From Silicimonas algicola (GTDB lineage Bacteria > Pseudomonadota > Alphaproteobacteria > Rhodobacterales > Rhodobacteraceae): 64,000 bases of DNA. Below the pieces are notes generated by a model, which was not told the origin of the DNA, made no database searches, and saw only the letters and a list, made by a program, of their open reading frames with translations. Both the position numbers and the translations under genes were made by a program. Of the stretch, positions 18,323 to 28,133 are shown one piece after another. The stretch lies in assembly GCF_003148765.1 (NCBI RefSeq), contig NZ_QGGV01000007.1:141240-205239 (forward strand), given 5' to 3'. Each line of letters opens with the position of its first letter. Position 1 is the stretch's first letter.

Positions 18323-19281
18323 GGACGCAGGTTGTCTGGAACGGTGACGCCCGCTTCCTCGTAATAGCGGATCGCGCCCGGGTGCAGCGGGACGGGCGTC
18401 GCGGTCATGGTGAATTCGGGCGTCGTCTCGTTCGCCGCCGGGTGGACCGCCTGAAGATCGGTCACGTTCTCGAACATCGCCTTGGTGATCGAATAGGCCA
18501 GGTCGTCCGACATCTCGGATGATACGACGAGCACGTTCGGAATGCCGAGGACCGTGATGTCCTCGTCGACGCCGGTGTAGCTTCCGCCGGGCAGTGTCGT
18601 TTCGGCGAAGGTCGCGTCGGCCTCGCGCGCCTTGGCGATCTCGTCGTCGGAGAGCGCCAGAAGGACAATGTCGTTGGTCGTCGAAAGGTTCAGGATCGAC
18701 GAAGTCGGCGCGCCCACGCTCCAGAAGCCCGCGTCGATGTCGCCGTTGGCCAGCGCGTCGGCGGTTTCGTTGAAGTTCAGCCGCTGCTCGTCGATGTCGT
18801 CGTAGGAGATGCCGTTGGCGGTCAGGATGGCTTCGGCGTTGACTTCGGTGCCCGAACCGGGTGCGCCGACCGACACGCGCTTGCCCTTGAGATCCTCGAG
18901 CGAGGTGATGCCGCTGCCCTCGAGAGCCACGATCTGGATCATGTTGGCGTACATCGAGGCGAGGCCGCGGACCATGGGAAGCTGCTGACCTTCGAACCGG
19001 CCGGTGCCGGTATAGGACTGGGCGACGGTATCGGCGAGTGCGAGCGCCAGGTCCGCGTCGCCTGTGGCGATGAGGCCCATGTTCTCGACCGAGGCGCCGG
19101 TGACCTCGGCGGTCGCGGAATAGCCTTCGACGTGGTTGTTGATGACTTCGGCGAGCCCGCCGCCCATGGGATAGTAGACGCCGCCGGTCCCGCCCGTGGC
19201 GATCGACAGCTGTTCCTGTGCCAGAGCCGGGGCGCTGAATGCGACGAGGGTTCCCGCCGCGAGGGCGTGCATCAGTTTCAT
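18319..19281 (-). CDS. TAXI family TRAP transporter solute-binding protein
   Basis: 320 residues. Signal peptide MKLMHALAAGTLVAFSAPALAQ. The mature start LSIATGGTGGVYYPMGGGLA is the TAXI hallmark, and GKRVSVGAPGSGTEVNAEAI and DAGFWSVGAPTSSI fit the same family. Start 19281 follows a GGGAGGACTACCT ribosome site. First gene of the TRAP operon. Unlike the other binding-protein genes here it has no trailing hairpin because the DUF1850 gene overlaps its end. The substrate is not evident; glutamate-like ligands are common in the family. Confidence 0.92.
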   Translation of the reverse strand: MKLMHALAAGTLVAFSAPALAQEQLSIATGGTGGVYYPMGGGLAEVINNHVEGYSATAEVTGASVENMGLIATGDADLALALADTVAQSYTGTGRFEGQQLPMVRGLASMYANMIQIVALEGSGITSLEDLKGKRVSVGAPGSGTEVNAEAILTANGISYDDIDEQRLNFNETADALANGDIDAGFWSVGAPTSSILNLSTTNDIVLLALSDDEIAKAREADATFAETTLPGGSYTGVDEDITVLGIPNVLVVSSEMSDDLAYSITKAMFENVTDLQAVHPAANETTPEFTMTATPVPLHPGAIRYYEEAGVTVPDNLRP

Positions 19282-19377
19282 AGGTAGTCCTCCCAAATCA
19301 TCTTGTTGTTCTGCCTGTGTAAACTAGCTCGGGCATCAGGCCAATCCAGAGTTTTTCGGCCATGACCGGCGGCGGTT

Positions 19378-20060
<683 letters not shown>

Positions 20061-20064
<4 letters not shown>

Positions 20065-20810
20065 GCGTCCTCGCCCAGGTAGGCCGTGCGCACCTCCGGG
20101 TCCGCGCGGATTTCGGCGACGGTTCCGGTGGCGAGGATGCGGCCCTCGGCCAGCACGCTGATCCGGTCGGCCAGCGCGAAGACGGCGTCCATGTCGTGCT
20201 CGACGAGGAGGATGGGGGCTTTGTCGCGGAGGCCGTCGAGGAAGGCCGTCAGCGCCTTCGAGCCTTCCGCGCCGAGCCCCGCCATGGGTTCGTCCATGAC
20301 GAAGGCACGGGGTGAGAGCGTCAGCGCCACCGCGACCTCGAGCTGCCTGCGCTGGCCGTGGCTGAGGTCGGCGCAGCGCGTCGCACGCCGGTCGGAAAGA
20401 CCAACACGGCCGAGAGCGGCATCGGCTCGAGCCACGAGGTCCCTGTCGTTGAGGACGGAACGCCAGAGCCGCCAGGGTGACGACGAGGCGGACAGTGCTC
20501 CCAAGAGGGTGTTCTGAAGGACAGTATCCTCCATCGCCAGTGCCGAGACCTGGAAGGTCCGTCCCAGGCCGCGCCCTGCGCGGGCGGCGACAGTCTCGTC
20601 CGTCACGTCGTGCCCCTGGAAATGCACGCTGCCCTCGTCCGGGATCACAGTCCCGCAGATCTGTCCGATGAGCGTGGACTTCCCTGCCCCGTTCGGTCCG
20701 ATGACGGCGTGGATCTCGCCCGGCCTGAGGTCGATAGAGACGCCGTCGCTCGCCACCAGCGCGCCGAAGCGCTTCGTCAGCCCGCGGGTTTCGAGGATGG
20801 GCTCAGTCAT
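20061..20810 (-). CDS. livG: Branched-chain amino acid-type ABC transporter ATP-binding protein LivG
   Basis: 249 residues. Walker A GPNGAGKST, signature LSHGQRRQLEVAVAL, Walker B AFVMDEPMAGLG and switch histidine LLVEHDMDAVF. The LSHGQ signature, in place of LSGGQ, is characteristic of LivG-like and urea-type ATPases. Start 20810 (MTEPILETRG) lies inside the end of livM, giving a short overlap. It pairs with LivF as the energy-coupling dimer. Confidence 0.9.
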
Positions 20811-21786
20811 GCGAGGCGGGCCTCCCCGACAGTAGGCCAACGAGACCGCCCTTGGCGAAGAGGACGATCAGGAGGAGGATCGCGCCCAGCCAGACGTGCC
20901 AGAACTCGGTCAGCCCGCCCAGCCAATGCTCGAGCGCCACGAACAGCATCGCCCCGGCCACCGGACCACAAAGGCGCGCCACACCGCCGAGAATGACGAG
21001 GACGATCAACTCGCCCGAAAGCTGCCAGCTGAACATCGAAGGGCTGACGAAGCGGTTGAGGTCGGCGAAGAGCGCGCCCGCGAGACCCGTGATCGCGCCG
21101 GACAGGACGAAGGCGGCGAGCTTCAGGCGCTTTGGGTCAAGGCCCACGGTTTCGACCCGCGCGGGTACCTGGCGGGCGGCGTTCAGCGCGAGGCCGAAGG
21201 GCGACCGCGCGAGGCGGGACCACAGGACGAGGACGAGGCAGAGCAGGACGAAGCACAGCGAAAAGAACTGGATCGGGTCGAGCGTGTTGAGGCCGGGGAA
21301 ACCGTTCCTGACGTAGATCGACAGGCCGTCCTCGCCGCCGTAGGCGCTCCAGGAGACGGCGAAGTAGAAGAACATCTGACCGAAGGCGAGCGTGATCATG
21401 ATGAAGTAGACCCCGCTTGTACGGAGGCTGAGGAGGCCGATGACAAGCGCTGCCAGGCTGGAGACAGCGATGGCAGTAACCCAGATCAGGGGCATCGAGG
21501 TGGTGCCCTCGATGGCCAGCGGACCAAGCTCGACCGGCGCGTAGGTCTGTGCGTGGAACGCGAGGATACCCATGGCATAGCCGCCGAGCCCGAAGAAGAC
21601 CGCGTGGCCCAGGCTGACGAGACCGCCGAGGCCCAGGGCCAGGTTCAGGCCGGTCGCGGCGATGGCAAGGATCGTCGCGCGGGTGGCGAGCGTAATGGTG
21701 AAGGGCTCGTCGCGCCAATCGGCCAAAAGCGCCACCCCCAGAAGACCTCCGAGAAGGAGTGCGTTCAGGAACCGCTCGGGGATCAT
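20803..21786 (-). CDS. livM: Branched-chain amino acid-type ABC transporter permease LivM
   Basis: 327 residues with about nine to ten membrane helices. The LivM signature LALGLGGLVSLGHAVFFGLG is near residues 50-70 and the coupling loop is marked by GLDPKRLKLAAFVLSGAITG. It overlaps livH by 4 bases and livG by 8. Together with LivH it forms the membrane channel. Confidence 0.9.
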   Translation of the reverse strand: MIPERFLNALLLGGLLGVALLADWRDEPFTITLATRATILAIAATGLNLALGLGGLVSLGHAVFFGLGGYAMGILAFHAQTYAPVELGPLAIEGTTSMPLIWVTAIAVSSLAALVIGLLSLRTSGVYFIMITLAFGQMFFYFAVSWSAYGGEDGLSIYVRNGFPGLNTLDPIQFFSLCFVLLCLVLVLWSRLARSPFGLALNAARQVPARVETVGLDPKRLKLAAFVLSGAITGLAGALFADLNRFVSPSMFSWQLSGELIVLVILGGVARLCGPVAGAMLFVALEHWLGGLTEFWHVWLGAILLLIVLFAKGGLVGLLSGRPASHD

Positions 21787-22703
21787 GCCCGTGCTCCGAA
21801 GAGACCCGTCGGCCGCCAGATCAGGACAAGGCTCATCAGGATGTAGATCGACATGGAGGCGAGCGAGGCTCCGACGCTCTGCGCGGTGGCGGGGTCGGTG
21901 AAGAACTTGAAGAGTTCCGGCAGGAAGATGCCGCCGAGCGTGTCGGTCAGACCCACGAGAAGCGCGCCGACGAAAGCGCCCCGGATCGAGCCGATGCCGC
22001 CGATCACGATGACCACGAAGGCGAGGATCAGGACCGGCTCGCCCATGCCGACCTGCACCGACTGGATCGCGCCGACCAGCGCGCCGGCAAGCCCCGCAAG
22101 CGCAGCGCCGAGCGCGAAGATCAGCGTGTAGAGCCTTGATATATCGACGCCAAGTGCCGCGATCATCTCGCGGTCGTTCTCGCCTGCGCGGATGCGGATG
22201 CCGAGGCGCGTGCGCTCGATCAGGACCCAGAGGCCCAAGGCCACGACAAGTCCGACTGCGATGAGCGCGAGGCGGTAGGTCGGATAGAGGATGCCGCCCG
22301 GGAGGCGCGTCGGGCCCGACAGCCAGGCGGGGATGTCGAGGTAGAGGGGGAACGAGCCATAGAGCCAGCGCGTGCCTTCCGAGAAGATCAGGATCAGGGC
22401 GAAGGTCGCCAGCACCTGGTCGAGGTGGTCGGAGGCGTAGAGCCGTCGGATCACCAGCATCTCGACCACCGCCCCCGCCAGAGCCGCGGCGGCGAGTGCC
22501 GAGACGAGACCGAGGAGGAACGACCCCGTCGCCGCCGAGACTGCCGCGGCCGCGAAGGCGCCCACCATGTAGAGCGAACCGTGGGCGAGGTTGATGAGGC
22601 CCATGACACCGAAGATCAGCGTCAGGCCGGCCGCCATCAGGAACAGCATGACGCCGGCCTGCAGGCCGTTCAGTACCTGCTCGATGACGAGGACCGCGGA
22701 CAT
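21783..22703 (-). CDS. livH: Branched-chain amino acid-type ABC transporter permease LivH
   Basis: 306 residues with eight or so membrane helices. Family markers are LTLIFGVMGLINLAHGSLYM near the N-terminus, RIRAGENDREMIAALGVD for the coupling region and IGGIGSIRGAFVGALLVGL. It is separated from livK by 46 bases containing a 9-bp GC hairpin, and overlaps livM. Confidence 0.9.
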   Translation of the reverse strand: MSAVLVIEQVLNGLQAGVMLFLMAAGLTLIFGVMGLINLAHGSLYMVGAFAAAAVSAATGSFLLGLVSALAAAALAGAVVEMLVIRRLYASDHLDQVLATFALILIFSEGTRWLYGSFPLYLDIPAWLSGPTRLPGGILYPTYRLALIAVGLVVALGLWVLIERTRLGIRIRAGENDREMIAALGVDISRLYTLIFALGAALAGLAGALVGAIQSVQVGMGEPVLILAFVVIVIGGIGSIRGAFVGALLVGLTDTLGGIFLPELFKFFTDPATAQSVGASLASMSIYILMSLVLIWRPTGLFGARA

Positions 22704-22718
22704 GGGGTCAGAGGCTGT

Positions 22719-22744
22719 CGGGCGGCCCGGTCAAAGGCCGCCCG
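22719..22744 (-). terminator. Hairpin between livK and livH
   Basis: Perfect 9-bp stem CGGGCGGCC / GGCCGCCCG with an 8-nt loop directly after the livK stop. No T-run follows on the minus strand, so it is more likely to protect the livK 3' end or cause partial termination than to end the operon. Confidence 0.6.
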
Positions 22745-22749
22745 TCGCG

Positions 22750-23880
22750 TCACATCTTGCAGTCGGCGGCGTAGGCGTCTGCGTGATCTTCGAGCGCGAC
22801 GCCAATGATCTTGTTGGTGAAGACGTCACCTTCCTGGATCACCTCGCGAGCATATATGTCCTGGATCGGGTGATGGTTCGGACCGAACTCGAAGTCTCCG
22901 CGCGTGGATGAGAAGTCTGCCTCCTCAAGCGCTGCCTGGAAGGCTTCCTTGTCCGCTGGCTCGGCCTTGTCGAGCGCCGAGATCAAGAGGTTCGCGGTGT
23001 CGAAGCCCTGGCTGGCGTAGAGCGACGGCAGGCGGCCGTACTCGGCCTGGAAGGTCTCGACGAAGGCCTTGTTGGTTTCGTTGTCGATGTCCTTCGACCA
23101 TTGCGAGGTGTTGACCACCCCGAGCGCCGCTGCGCCCACGGCCTGGAGGATGCCCTGGTCGAAGCTGAAGGCGGGTCCGATCACCGGCAGGTCGACGCCA
23201 GAGTCCGCGTACTGCTTGAGGAAGCTGATCCCCATGCCGCCCGGCAGGAAGAAGAAGACGCTGTCGGCGCCGGAGGCCCGGATCTGCGCGATCTCGGCAG
23301 CATAGTCGGTCTGGCCGAGTTCGGTATAAAGCTCGCCTGCGAGACCGCCCTCATACATCCGCTTGTAGCCTGTGAGCGCGTCCTTCCCGGCCGGATAGTT
23401 CGGCGCGAGGATGAAGCTGTTCTGGTAGCCGGTCTGGTTCGCCCAGGCCCCGGCGGCCTCGTGCAGGTTGTCGTTCTGCCAGGCGACGTTGAAGTAGAGC
23501 GGGCTGCACCCTGCGCCGGCCAGTTGCGAGGGACCGGCGTTCGGCGAGAGATAGAAGACCCCCTGCCCGGTCGCGGCCGGCACGACGGCCATGGCGAGGT
23601 TCGACCAGATGATGCCCGTCAGCACGTCGACCTTCTCGGACTGAATCATCTTGTCCGAAAGCTGCACGGCGATGTCGGGCTTCTGCTGGTCGTCCTCGAT
23701 CACCACCTCGATGTCGTCGCGGCCCGATTGCTTGATAGCGAGCATGAAGCCGTCGCGCACGTCGATGCCGAGACCGGCTCCTCCGCCCGAAAGCGTCGTG
23801 ATCATGCCGACCTTGGTCGCGGCCTCCGCCACCGTGACGGTCAGCGCGAGCGCCGCGGCGGCGCAAACGAGTTTATTCAT
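22750..23880 (-). CDS. livK: Branched-chain amino acid-type ABC transporter substrate-binding protein
   Basis: 376 residues. Signal peptide MNKLVCAAAALALTVTVAEA. The mature protein is a Peripla_BP_6 fold: VGMITTLSGGGAGLGIDVRD, EDDQQKPDIAVQLSDKMI, VFYLSPNAGPSQLAG and FDTANLLISALD. First gene of livKHMGF. The binding pocket cannot be assigned to a specific amino acid or amide. Its stop is followed by the GC hairpin at 22719-22744, which should raise its level above that of the permeases. Confidence 0.88.
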   Translation of the reverse strand: MNKLVCAAAALALTVTVAEAATKVGMITTLSGGGAGLGIDVRDGFMLAIKQSGRDDIEVVIEDDQQKPDIAVQLSDKMIQSEKVDVLTGIIWSNLAMAVVPAATGQGVFYLSPNAGPSQLAGAGCSPLYFNVAWQNDNLHEAAGAWANQTGYQNSFILAPNYPAGKDALTGYKRMYEGGLAGELYTELGQTDYAAEIAQIRASGADSVFFFLPGGMGISFLKQYADSGVDLPVIGPAFSFDQGILQAVGAAALGVVNTSQWSKDIDNETNKAFVETFQAEYGRLPSLYASQGFDTANLLISALDKAEPADKEAFQAALEEADFSSTRGDFEFGPNHHPIQDIYAREVIQEGDVFTNKIIGVALEDHADAYAADCKM

Positions 23881-23972
23881 CGGGTTACCCTCCCCCAGTT
23901 CCTTTGTGCCCACAGTCTTGTCACGAGTGACGGGGCGTCTTCCACCCCCATTGAGCGGGAGCGGAAGAAAAG

Positions 23973-23998
23973 CGGGCCGGCCACTGTGGACCGGCCCG
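23973..23998 (-). terminator. Intrinsic terminator of the catabolic/tct operon
   Basis: Stem CGGGCCGG / CCGGCCCG extended by inner CCA/TGG pairs. On the minus strand it is followed by CTTTTCTTCC. It lies 12 bases past the tctA stop, ending the seven-gene operon that starts at 31304. Confidence 0.75.
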
Positions 23999-24010
23999 AT
24001 AGACCTGCTT

Positions 24011-25519
24011 CTATGTCAGGCTTTCCGTTCGGCGACGCTTGATCCGCGACATGATGGCCGGAAGTGTCAGCGTCAGGATCAGCAGAACCCAGAGGACTTT
24101 CGAGATGTTCGACGAGAAGAGCACCGTCGGATCGTTGCCGGAGATGCGCATCGAGAGAAGGAATGACTTCTCGAGGAGCGGGCCGAGGATCACGCCGATC
24201 AGGATGGCGGCGACGTGATAGCCGGTCTTCCGCGCGACATAGCCGATCACGCCGAAGGCGATGGCGATGCCGATGTCGAAAAGGAACGTCCGGGGGGCGA
24301 AGGCGCCGATCAGCGTGAAGGCGATGATGACGGGCGCCATATAGCAGCTTGGCACCGTCGTGATGGTCGAGAGGTAGCGCGCCATCGGGAAGACGGTGAA
24401 GAGCATCAGCACGTAGGAGACGAACATCGACATGATGATGCCGTAGGCCAGCAGCGGCTCGGTCATGAAGAGGCGCGGGCCGAAGGGCACGCCGTGGTAC
24501 TGGAGCACGATCATCATCACCGCCGCCGTACTGCCCCCGGGGATGCCGATCGCCAGGAGCGGGACCAGCGTGCCAGTGGTGACGCCGTTGTTCGCGGATT
24601 CGGGCGCCACGACGCCCTCTTCGCAGCCGGTGCCGAACTTTTCGGGGTGGCGCGAGAAGGTCTGGGCCTGCTGGTAGGCGACGAAAGCGGCGATGGAGGC
24701 GCCCGCCCCTGGCAGGACCCCGATCAGAAGGCCCACCATGCCGGTCCAGATCGTCAGCCACCAGTGCCGGAAGGAACTGAAGATATTGTGGAAGGTCTCT
24801 TTCCACGTCGGCGTCACGCCCGCCGAGACCTTGGCCGACCCGCCCCTCGATTCAAGCATCACGAGGGCTTCGGATATGGCGAAGAGACCGACAAGAGCGG
24901 GCACGAGGGGGACGCCGTCGAAAAGCTCGAGCATTCCGAAGGTGCCGCGCGGGGTGGCGTAGATGTGGTCCGCCCCCATGGCGCCCAGCATTAGGCCGAA
25001 GGCGCCCGCGATCAGGCCTTTCAGCATGTCCTCGGCCGCGATGGCGGCGATCAGGGCGAGACCGAAGAGCATGATGACGACCATCTCGACCGAGCGGACG
25101 TAGAAGCCGACCCGCGCGAGGTACTGGAGCAGGAAGAGCGTCACCAGCGAGGTGACGAGACCGCCCATCACCGAGGCGACGAAGCTGAGGGCCAGGGCCT
25201 TTGCGGCCTGCCCTTTCTGCGCCATCGGATAGCCGTCGAGTGTCGTCGCGGCCGCGCCGCCCGTGCCGGGGATGTTCAGAAGGATGGCGGGGATGCCTCC
25301 ACCGAGGTGGCTGGCGCAGTAGAGCGCCACCATGAACGTCAGCGCCACGTCGACGTCGAAGGCGAGCGTCAGCGGCAAGAGCATGATGATCGTGTTGTGC
25401 GCCGCGAAGCCTGGAATCGCGCCCATGACGATGCCGACGACGACGGCGGGTATGATGACCCACCACATCGACAGCGAGTGCAGCAGTAGGGTCGTGAGGC
25501 CGGCGGCGTCTAGTTCCAT
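24011..25519 (-). CDS. tctA: Tripartite tricarboxylate transporter, large permease TctA
   Basis: 502 residues with 11-12 membrane helices. Typical TctA motifs: MGAIPGFAAHNTIIMLLPLT, GGIPAILLNIPGTGGAAATT, and in the second half LIGVLPGAGASIAAFVAYQQ followed by AIGIPGGSTAAVMMIVLQYHG. The gene overlaps tctB by 10 bases. With TctB and the TctC binding protein it forms a secondary importer for a carboxylate-like solute. Being co-transcribed with hydrolases and a reductase, it probably imports the compound they degrade. Confidence 0.92.
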   Translation of the reverse strand: MELDAAGLTTLLLHSLSMWWVIIPAVVVGIVMGAIPGFAAHNTIIMLLPLTLAFDVDVALTFMVALYCASHLGGGIPAILLNIPGTGGAAATTLDGYPMAQKGQAAKALALSFVASVMGGLVTSLVTLFLLQYLARVGFYVRSVEMVVIMLFGLALIAAIAAEDMLKGLIAGAFGLMLGAMGADHIYATPRGTFGMLELFDGVPLVPALVGLFAISEALVMLESRGGSAKVSAGVTPTWKETFHNIFSSFRHWWLTIWTGMVGLLIGVLPGAGASIAAFVAYQQAQTFSRHPEKFGTGCEEGVVAPESANNGVTTGTLVPLLAIGIPGGSTAAVMMIVLQYHGVPFGPRLFMTEPLLAYGIIMSMFVSYVLMLFTVFPMARYLSTITTVPSCYMAPVIIAFTLIGAFAPRTFLFDIGIAIAFGVIGYVARKTGYHVAAILIGVILGPLLEKSFLLSMRISGNDPTVLFSSNISKVLWVLLILTLTLPAIMSRIKRRRTESLT

Positions 25520-26022
25520 GACGATACGATCCAGGAGACGAGTTGCTCGAACGGACCCTCGGGGAAACGCGTTCCGAGAAGGACGATGAAGAAGAGCCAA
25601 CCCGCGATGGCGGTGACGGCCGCGAAGACGATGGCCTTCCGCAGGGGGCGCAGGCCCGAAACGTAGCTGCCTGCGGCGAGGAAGATGAACGTGGTCAGGG
25701 TGAAGCCGCCCCAGGGCGCCACGACGCCATAGCCAAGGACCAGCCCGAAGAAGATCAGGCGGTTCGTGCGGCCCTCGCGGGGTCCGAGGATCGACGCGAT
25801 CTCGAAGTCCCACTTCCCGCTCGACGCGCGAAGGGCGGTGCGGATGAAGTAGATCGTCGTCAGGAACAGCAGGAGGCTTGCCAGGACGAGGCCGCTCCGC
25901 TGCGCTTCGGGCGGGAAATCCCACACGGAGGCGACGTAGTAGACCGCATAGAGAGAGGCTGCGACCGGAAGGATCAGGTCGGCCCCGAACGTGCGGCGCG
26001 ATCCTTTTTCGGGAGGCTTCAT
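25510..26022 (-). CDS. tctB: Tripartite tricarboxylate transporter, small permease TctB
   Basis: 170 residues with four membrane helices, the usual TctB size and layout. The first helix (LILPVAASLYAVYYVASVW), a hydrophilic stretch with RTALRASSGKWDFEI, and the last helix near VTAIAGWLFFIVLLGTRFPE match the family plan. It overlaps tctA by 10 bases and lies 67 bases after tctC, behind a GC hairpin. Confidence 0.85.
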   Translation of the reverse strand: MKPPEKGSRRTFGADLILPVAASLYAVYYVASVWDFPPEAQRSGLVLASLLLFLTTIYFIRTALRASSGKWDFEIASILGPREGRTNRLIFFGLVLGYGVVAPWGGFTLTTFIFLAAGSYVSGLRPLRKAIVFAAVTAIAGWLFFIVLLGTRFPEGPFEQLVSWIVSSWN

Positions 26023-26051
26023 CGGAGTTTCGACCTCAACAGGGGATGGAA

Positions 26052-26076
26052 CGCGGCCCGGATCGTCCGGGCCGCG
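26052..26076 (-). terminator. Hairpin between tctC and tctB
   Basis: Perfect 10-bp stem CGCGGCCCGG / CCGGGCCGCG with a 5-nt loop, just after the tctC stop on the minus strand and followed by TTCCATCC. It resembles the hairpins after the other binding-protein genes and probably lets tctC be expressed more strongly than tctB and tctA. Confidence 0.6.
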
Positions 26077-26089
26077 ATACGTCGTGCGA

Positions 26090-27109
26090 TCAGGCGCCCG
26101 ACAGAAGGTCGCGATACTTGGTCGCCAGTTCCTTCATCGAGGCCGCCGTCGCCATCGCCACGGCTTCGTCGCCCGCATCGATGAAAGCAGTCGGAAGGCC
26201 TGCCGCCTTGACGGCCTCGGCGTAGGCCGGATCTTCCAGCGTTGCCTGCATCGTCTCCTTCAGGATCGCGATGCGGTCGGGGAACTGGTCGTAGGCCGCC
26301 TTGTGGACACCCCAGGCGCGCGAGCTGTCGAAGTTGGGGATCGACGTCCCCAGGGCCTGGTTGACCGTCGGCGCGTCGCCGCTTTCGGCCGGAGCCACGT
26401 TGGTCTCGGCGAAGACGCCGAGAACGCGGGCCTGGTCGGCGAGCGCGATCGGGTTGGCGAAGGGAAGGACGCTGGCGTCCACCTCCTGCGTGATCGCCGC
26501 CATCGCGGTCGGGTTGCCGCCGCCATAGGGCACCAGGGTGAATTGTCCGCCGGTGGCTTCGGCCAGCGACAGGACGCCGATGGACCCGGGGTGCGGCAGG
26601 CGCGAGGTCGAGACGGTGACCGGACGGGTCATCGAGAGATCGACAAGCTCCTGCAGCGTCTGGATGGGGCTTTCGGCACCGACCCAGATCGCCATCGGCT
26701 CGGACGAGGTCTGCTGGATGTAGACGATGTCCTGGCCGACCTCGATGCCGGTGTCCTGCGTCACCATCATGATGACTTCGGGGCCGAGGTTGGCGAACAG
26801 CAGGTTGTAGGCGTTCGGTTCCTTGTCGAGGTAGAACTCGTAGCCCACCTGACCGGCGGCGCCGGGGTAGTATTCGTACTCGAGGTCGACGCCGATGTGG
26901 TCCTTCCACACGCTGGCGAAGACGCGGGCGTCACGGTCGGCCCCGCCGCCTTCGGCGGTCGGGATCGTCACCGACAGGTTCCGCTCGGGAAACTGGCCTT
27001 GGGCGAAGGCGCGGGATCCGCTCAGCGCGGTGGCGCCGATCAGGCCGCCTGCGCCGCCCAGGAAGCCCCGGCGGCTTGGCGCGAGAAGGCGCGATTTTGT
27101 GCGATGCAT
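26090..27109 (-). CDS. tctC: Tripartite tricarboxylate transporter substrate-binding protein (Bug/TctC family)
   Basis: 339 residues. The N-terminus has a twin-arginine signal (PSRRGFLGGAGGLIGATAL), so it is probably exported folded by Tat. The mature domain has Bug-fold features: LSVTIPTAEGGGADRDARVF, a ligand-binding loop around YYPGAAGQVGYEFYL, and VSTSRLPHPGSIGVL. In Bug proteins the two loops hold a carboxylate through water molecules. It sits in the middle of a catabolic operon, downstream of the alpha/beta hydrolase. Confidence 0.85.
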   Translation of the reverse strand: MHRTKSRLLAPSRRGFLGGAGGLIGATALSGSRAFAQGQFPERNLSVTIPTAEGGGADRDARVFASVWKDHIGVDLEYEYYPGAAGQVGYEFYLDKEPNAYNLLFANLGPEVIMMVTQDTGIEVGQDIVYIQQTSSEPMAIWVGAESPIQTLQELVDLSMTRPVTVSTSRLPHPGSIGVLSLAEATGGQFTLVPYGGGNPTAMAAITQEVDASVLPFANPIALADQARVLGVFAETNVAPAESGDAPTVNQALGTSIPNFDSSRAWGVHKAAYDQFPDRIAILKETMQATLEDPAYAEAVKAAGLPTAFIDAGDEAVAMATAASMKELATKYRDLLSGA

Positions 27110-27190
27110 CTTGGTTCTCCTCCTTGGTTTATCCGCGAGCCCAATCCTCCTCGGGTGCGCGTCTCGTCGTCTCCCGGACGAGCCGGGTCG

Positions 27191-28105
27191 TCAGTGGCCG
27201 GTGTAGACCGGCGGCGTGCGCGTCCAGAAGTCGAGCAGGACGTCGTAGACCGTCATGTAGTTGAGCTGCTGGAACGAGGCGTGAGCGATGCCCTGCATCA
27301 CCGTGAACTGCTTGTCGGGGTGCGGAAGCCGGCCGAAGAAATCGAGCAGATCCTCCATGCTGGCGATGCCGTCGTATTCGCCGCGCATGACGATGGTCGG
27401 CATGGTCAGCTTCTTCGGATCGTTCAGCGGCAGGTGCGCGCACATGTCGGTGTAGGTGCCGGTCGGCATCGAGTCGTCGAGGGCGAGGATCGCATCGGCG
27501 AAGGCGTCGACCACCTTGTCGTCGGCGGTGCCGGCGTGATCGCGGTTGAAGATCGAGTGGACGAAGGCGCGGTCGATCGGGCGGCGGTCGTTGGCCTTGA
27601 AGAAGTCGAGCTTTTTCGCCCGCTCCTGCAGTGTCGGGCTGCCCTTGCCCGTCCAGACATAGGCGTCGAGAGCGAGGCGCGCGACACGGGCCGGCTGGCG
27701 CTCGGCGAAGGTCGCGGCGCGGAGCGCGCCCGACGAGATGCCGTAGACGCACATGGGGCCATCGCCCGAGATGGCACGGATCACCTTGTCGGCCGCCTCG
27801 AGGTCGTCGCCACCGTCAGAGATCGTCGCGCGGGTGCCCCGATCCTTGGTGGAGCGGCCATAGCCCTCCATGTCGACGCACCAGCAGTCAAAGCCCTTCG
27901 ACGCGAAGTAATCCATCGCGGACGAGAACGGCCGCCCCGGCACCTGGAGATCGAAGGTCGGCTGCGACGCCATCGACGAGCCGTGCACAAACAGCGCGAC
28001 GCCGCGCGGCGCTGACCCGGACAGGGTCTTGCGCCACATGAAGAGCTTGGCGTCGCCCTTTTCGGCCCAGTGCTCGGTGCCCTTGATCTCGGCGATTTGG
28101 TCCAT
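27191..28105 (-). CDS. Alpha/beta hydrolase
   Basis: 304 residues, no signal peptide. The oxyanion segment FVHGSSMASQ, the nucleophile elbow GISSGA, an acid in MRGEYDGIAS and a histidine in MQGIAHASF give a plausible Ser-Asp-His triad. WCVDMEGYGRSTKD resembles the strand 4 region of dienelactone/ester hydrolase-type enzymes. It is transcribed between the aldo/keto reductase and tctC genes, so it likely opens an ester, lactone or C-C bond of the imported compound. The substrate is unknown. Confidence 0.82.
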   Translation of the reverse strand: MDQIAEIKGTEHWAEKGDAKLFMWRKTLSGSAPRGVALFVHGSSMASQPTFDLQVPGRPFSSAMDYFASKGFDCWCVDMEGYGRSTKDRGTRATISDGGDDLEAADKVIRAISGDGPMCVYGISSGALRAATFAERQPARVARLALDAYVWTGKGSPTLQERAKKLDFFKANDRRPIDRAFVHSIFNRDHAGTADDKVVDAFADAILALDDSMPTGTYTDMCAHLPLNDPKKLTMPTIVMRGEYDGIASMEDLLDFFGRLPHPDKQFTVMQGIAHASFQQLNYMTVYDVLLDFWTRTPPVYTGH

Positions 28106-28133
28106 TCGTTTCTCCGTCCTTCGTGTCTGTCAA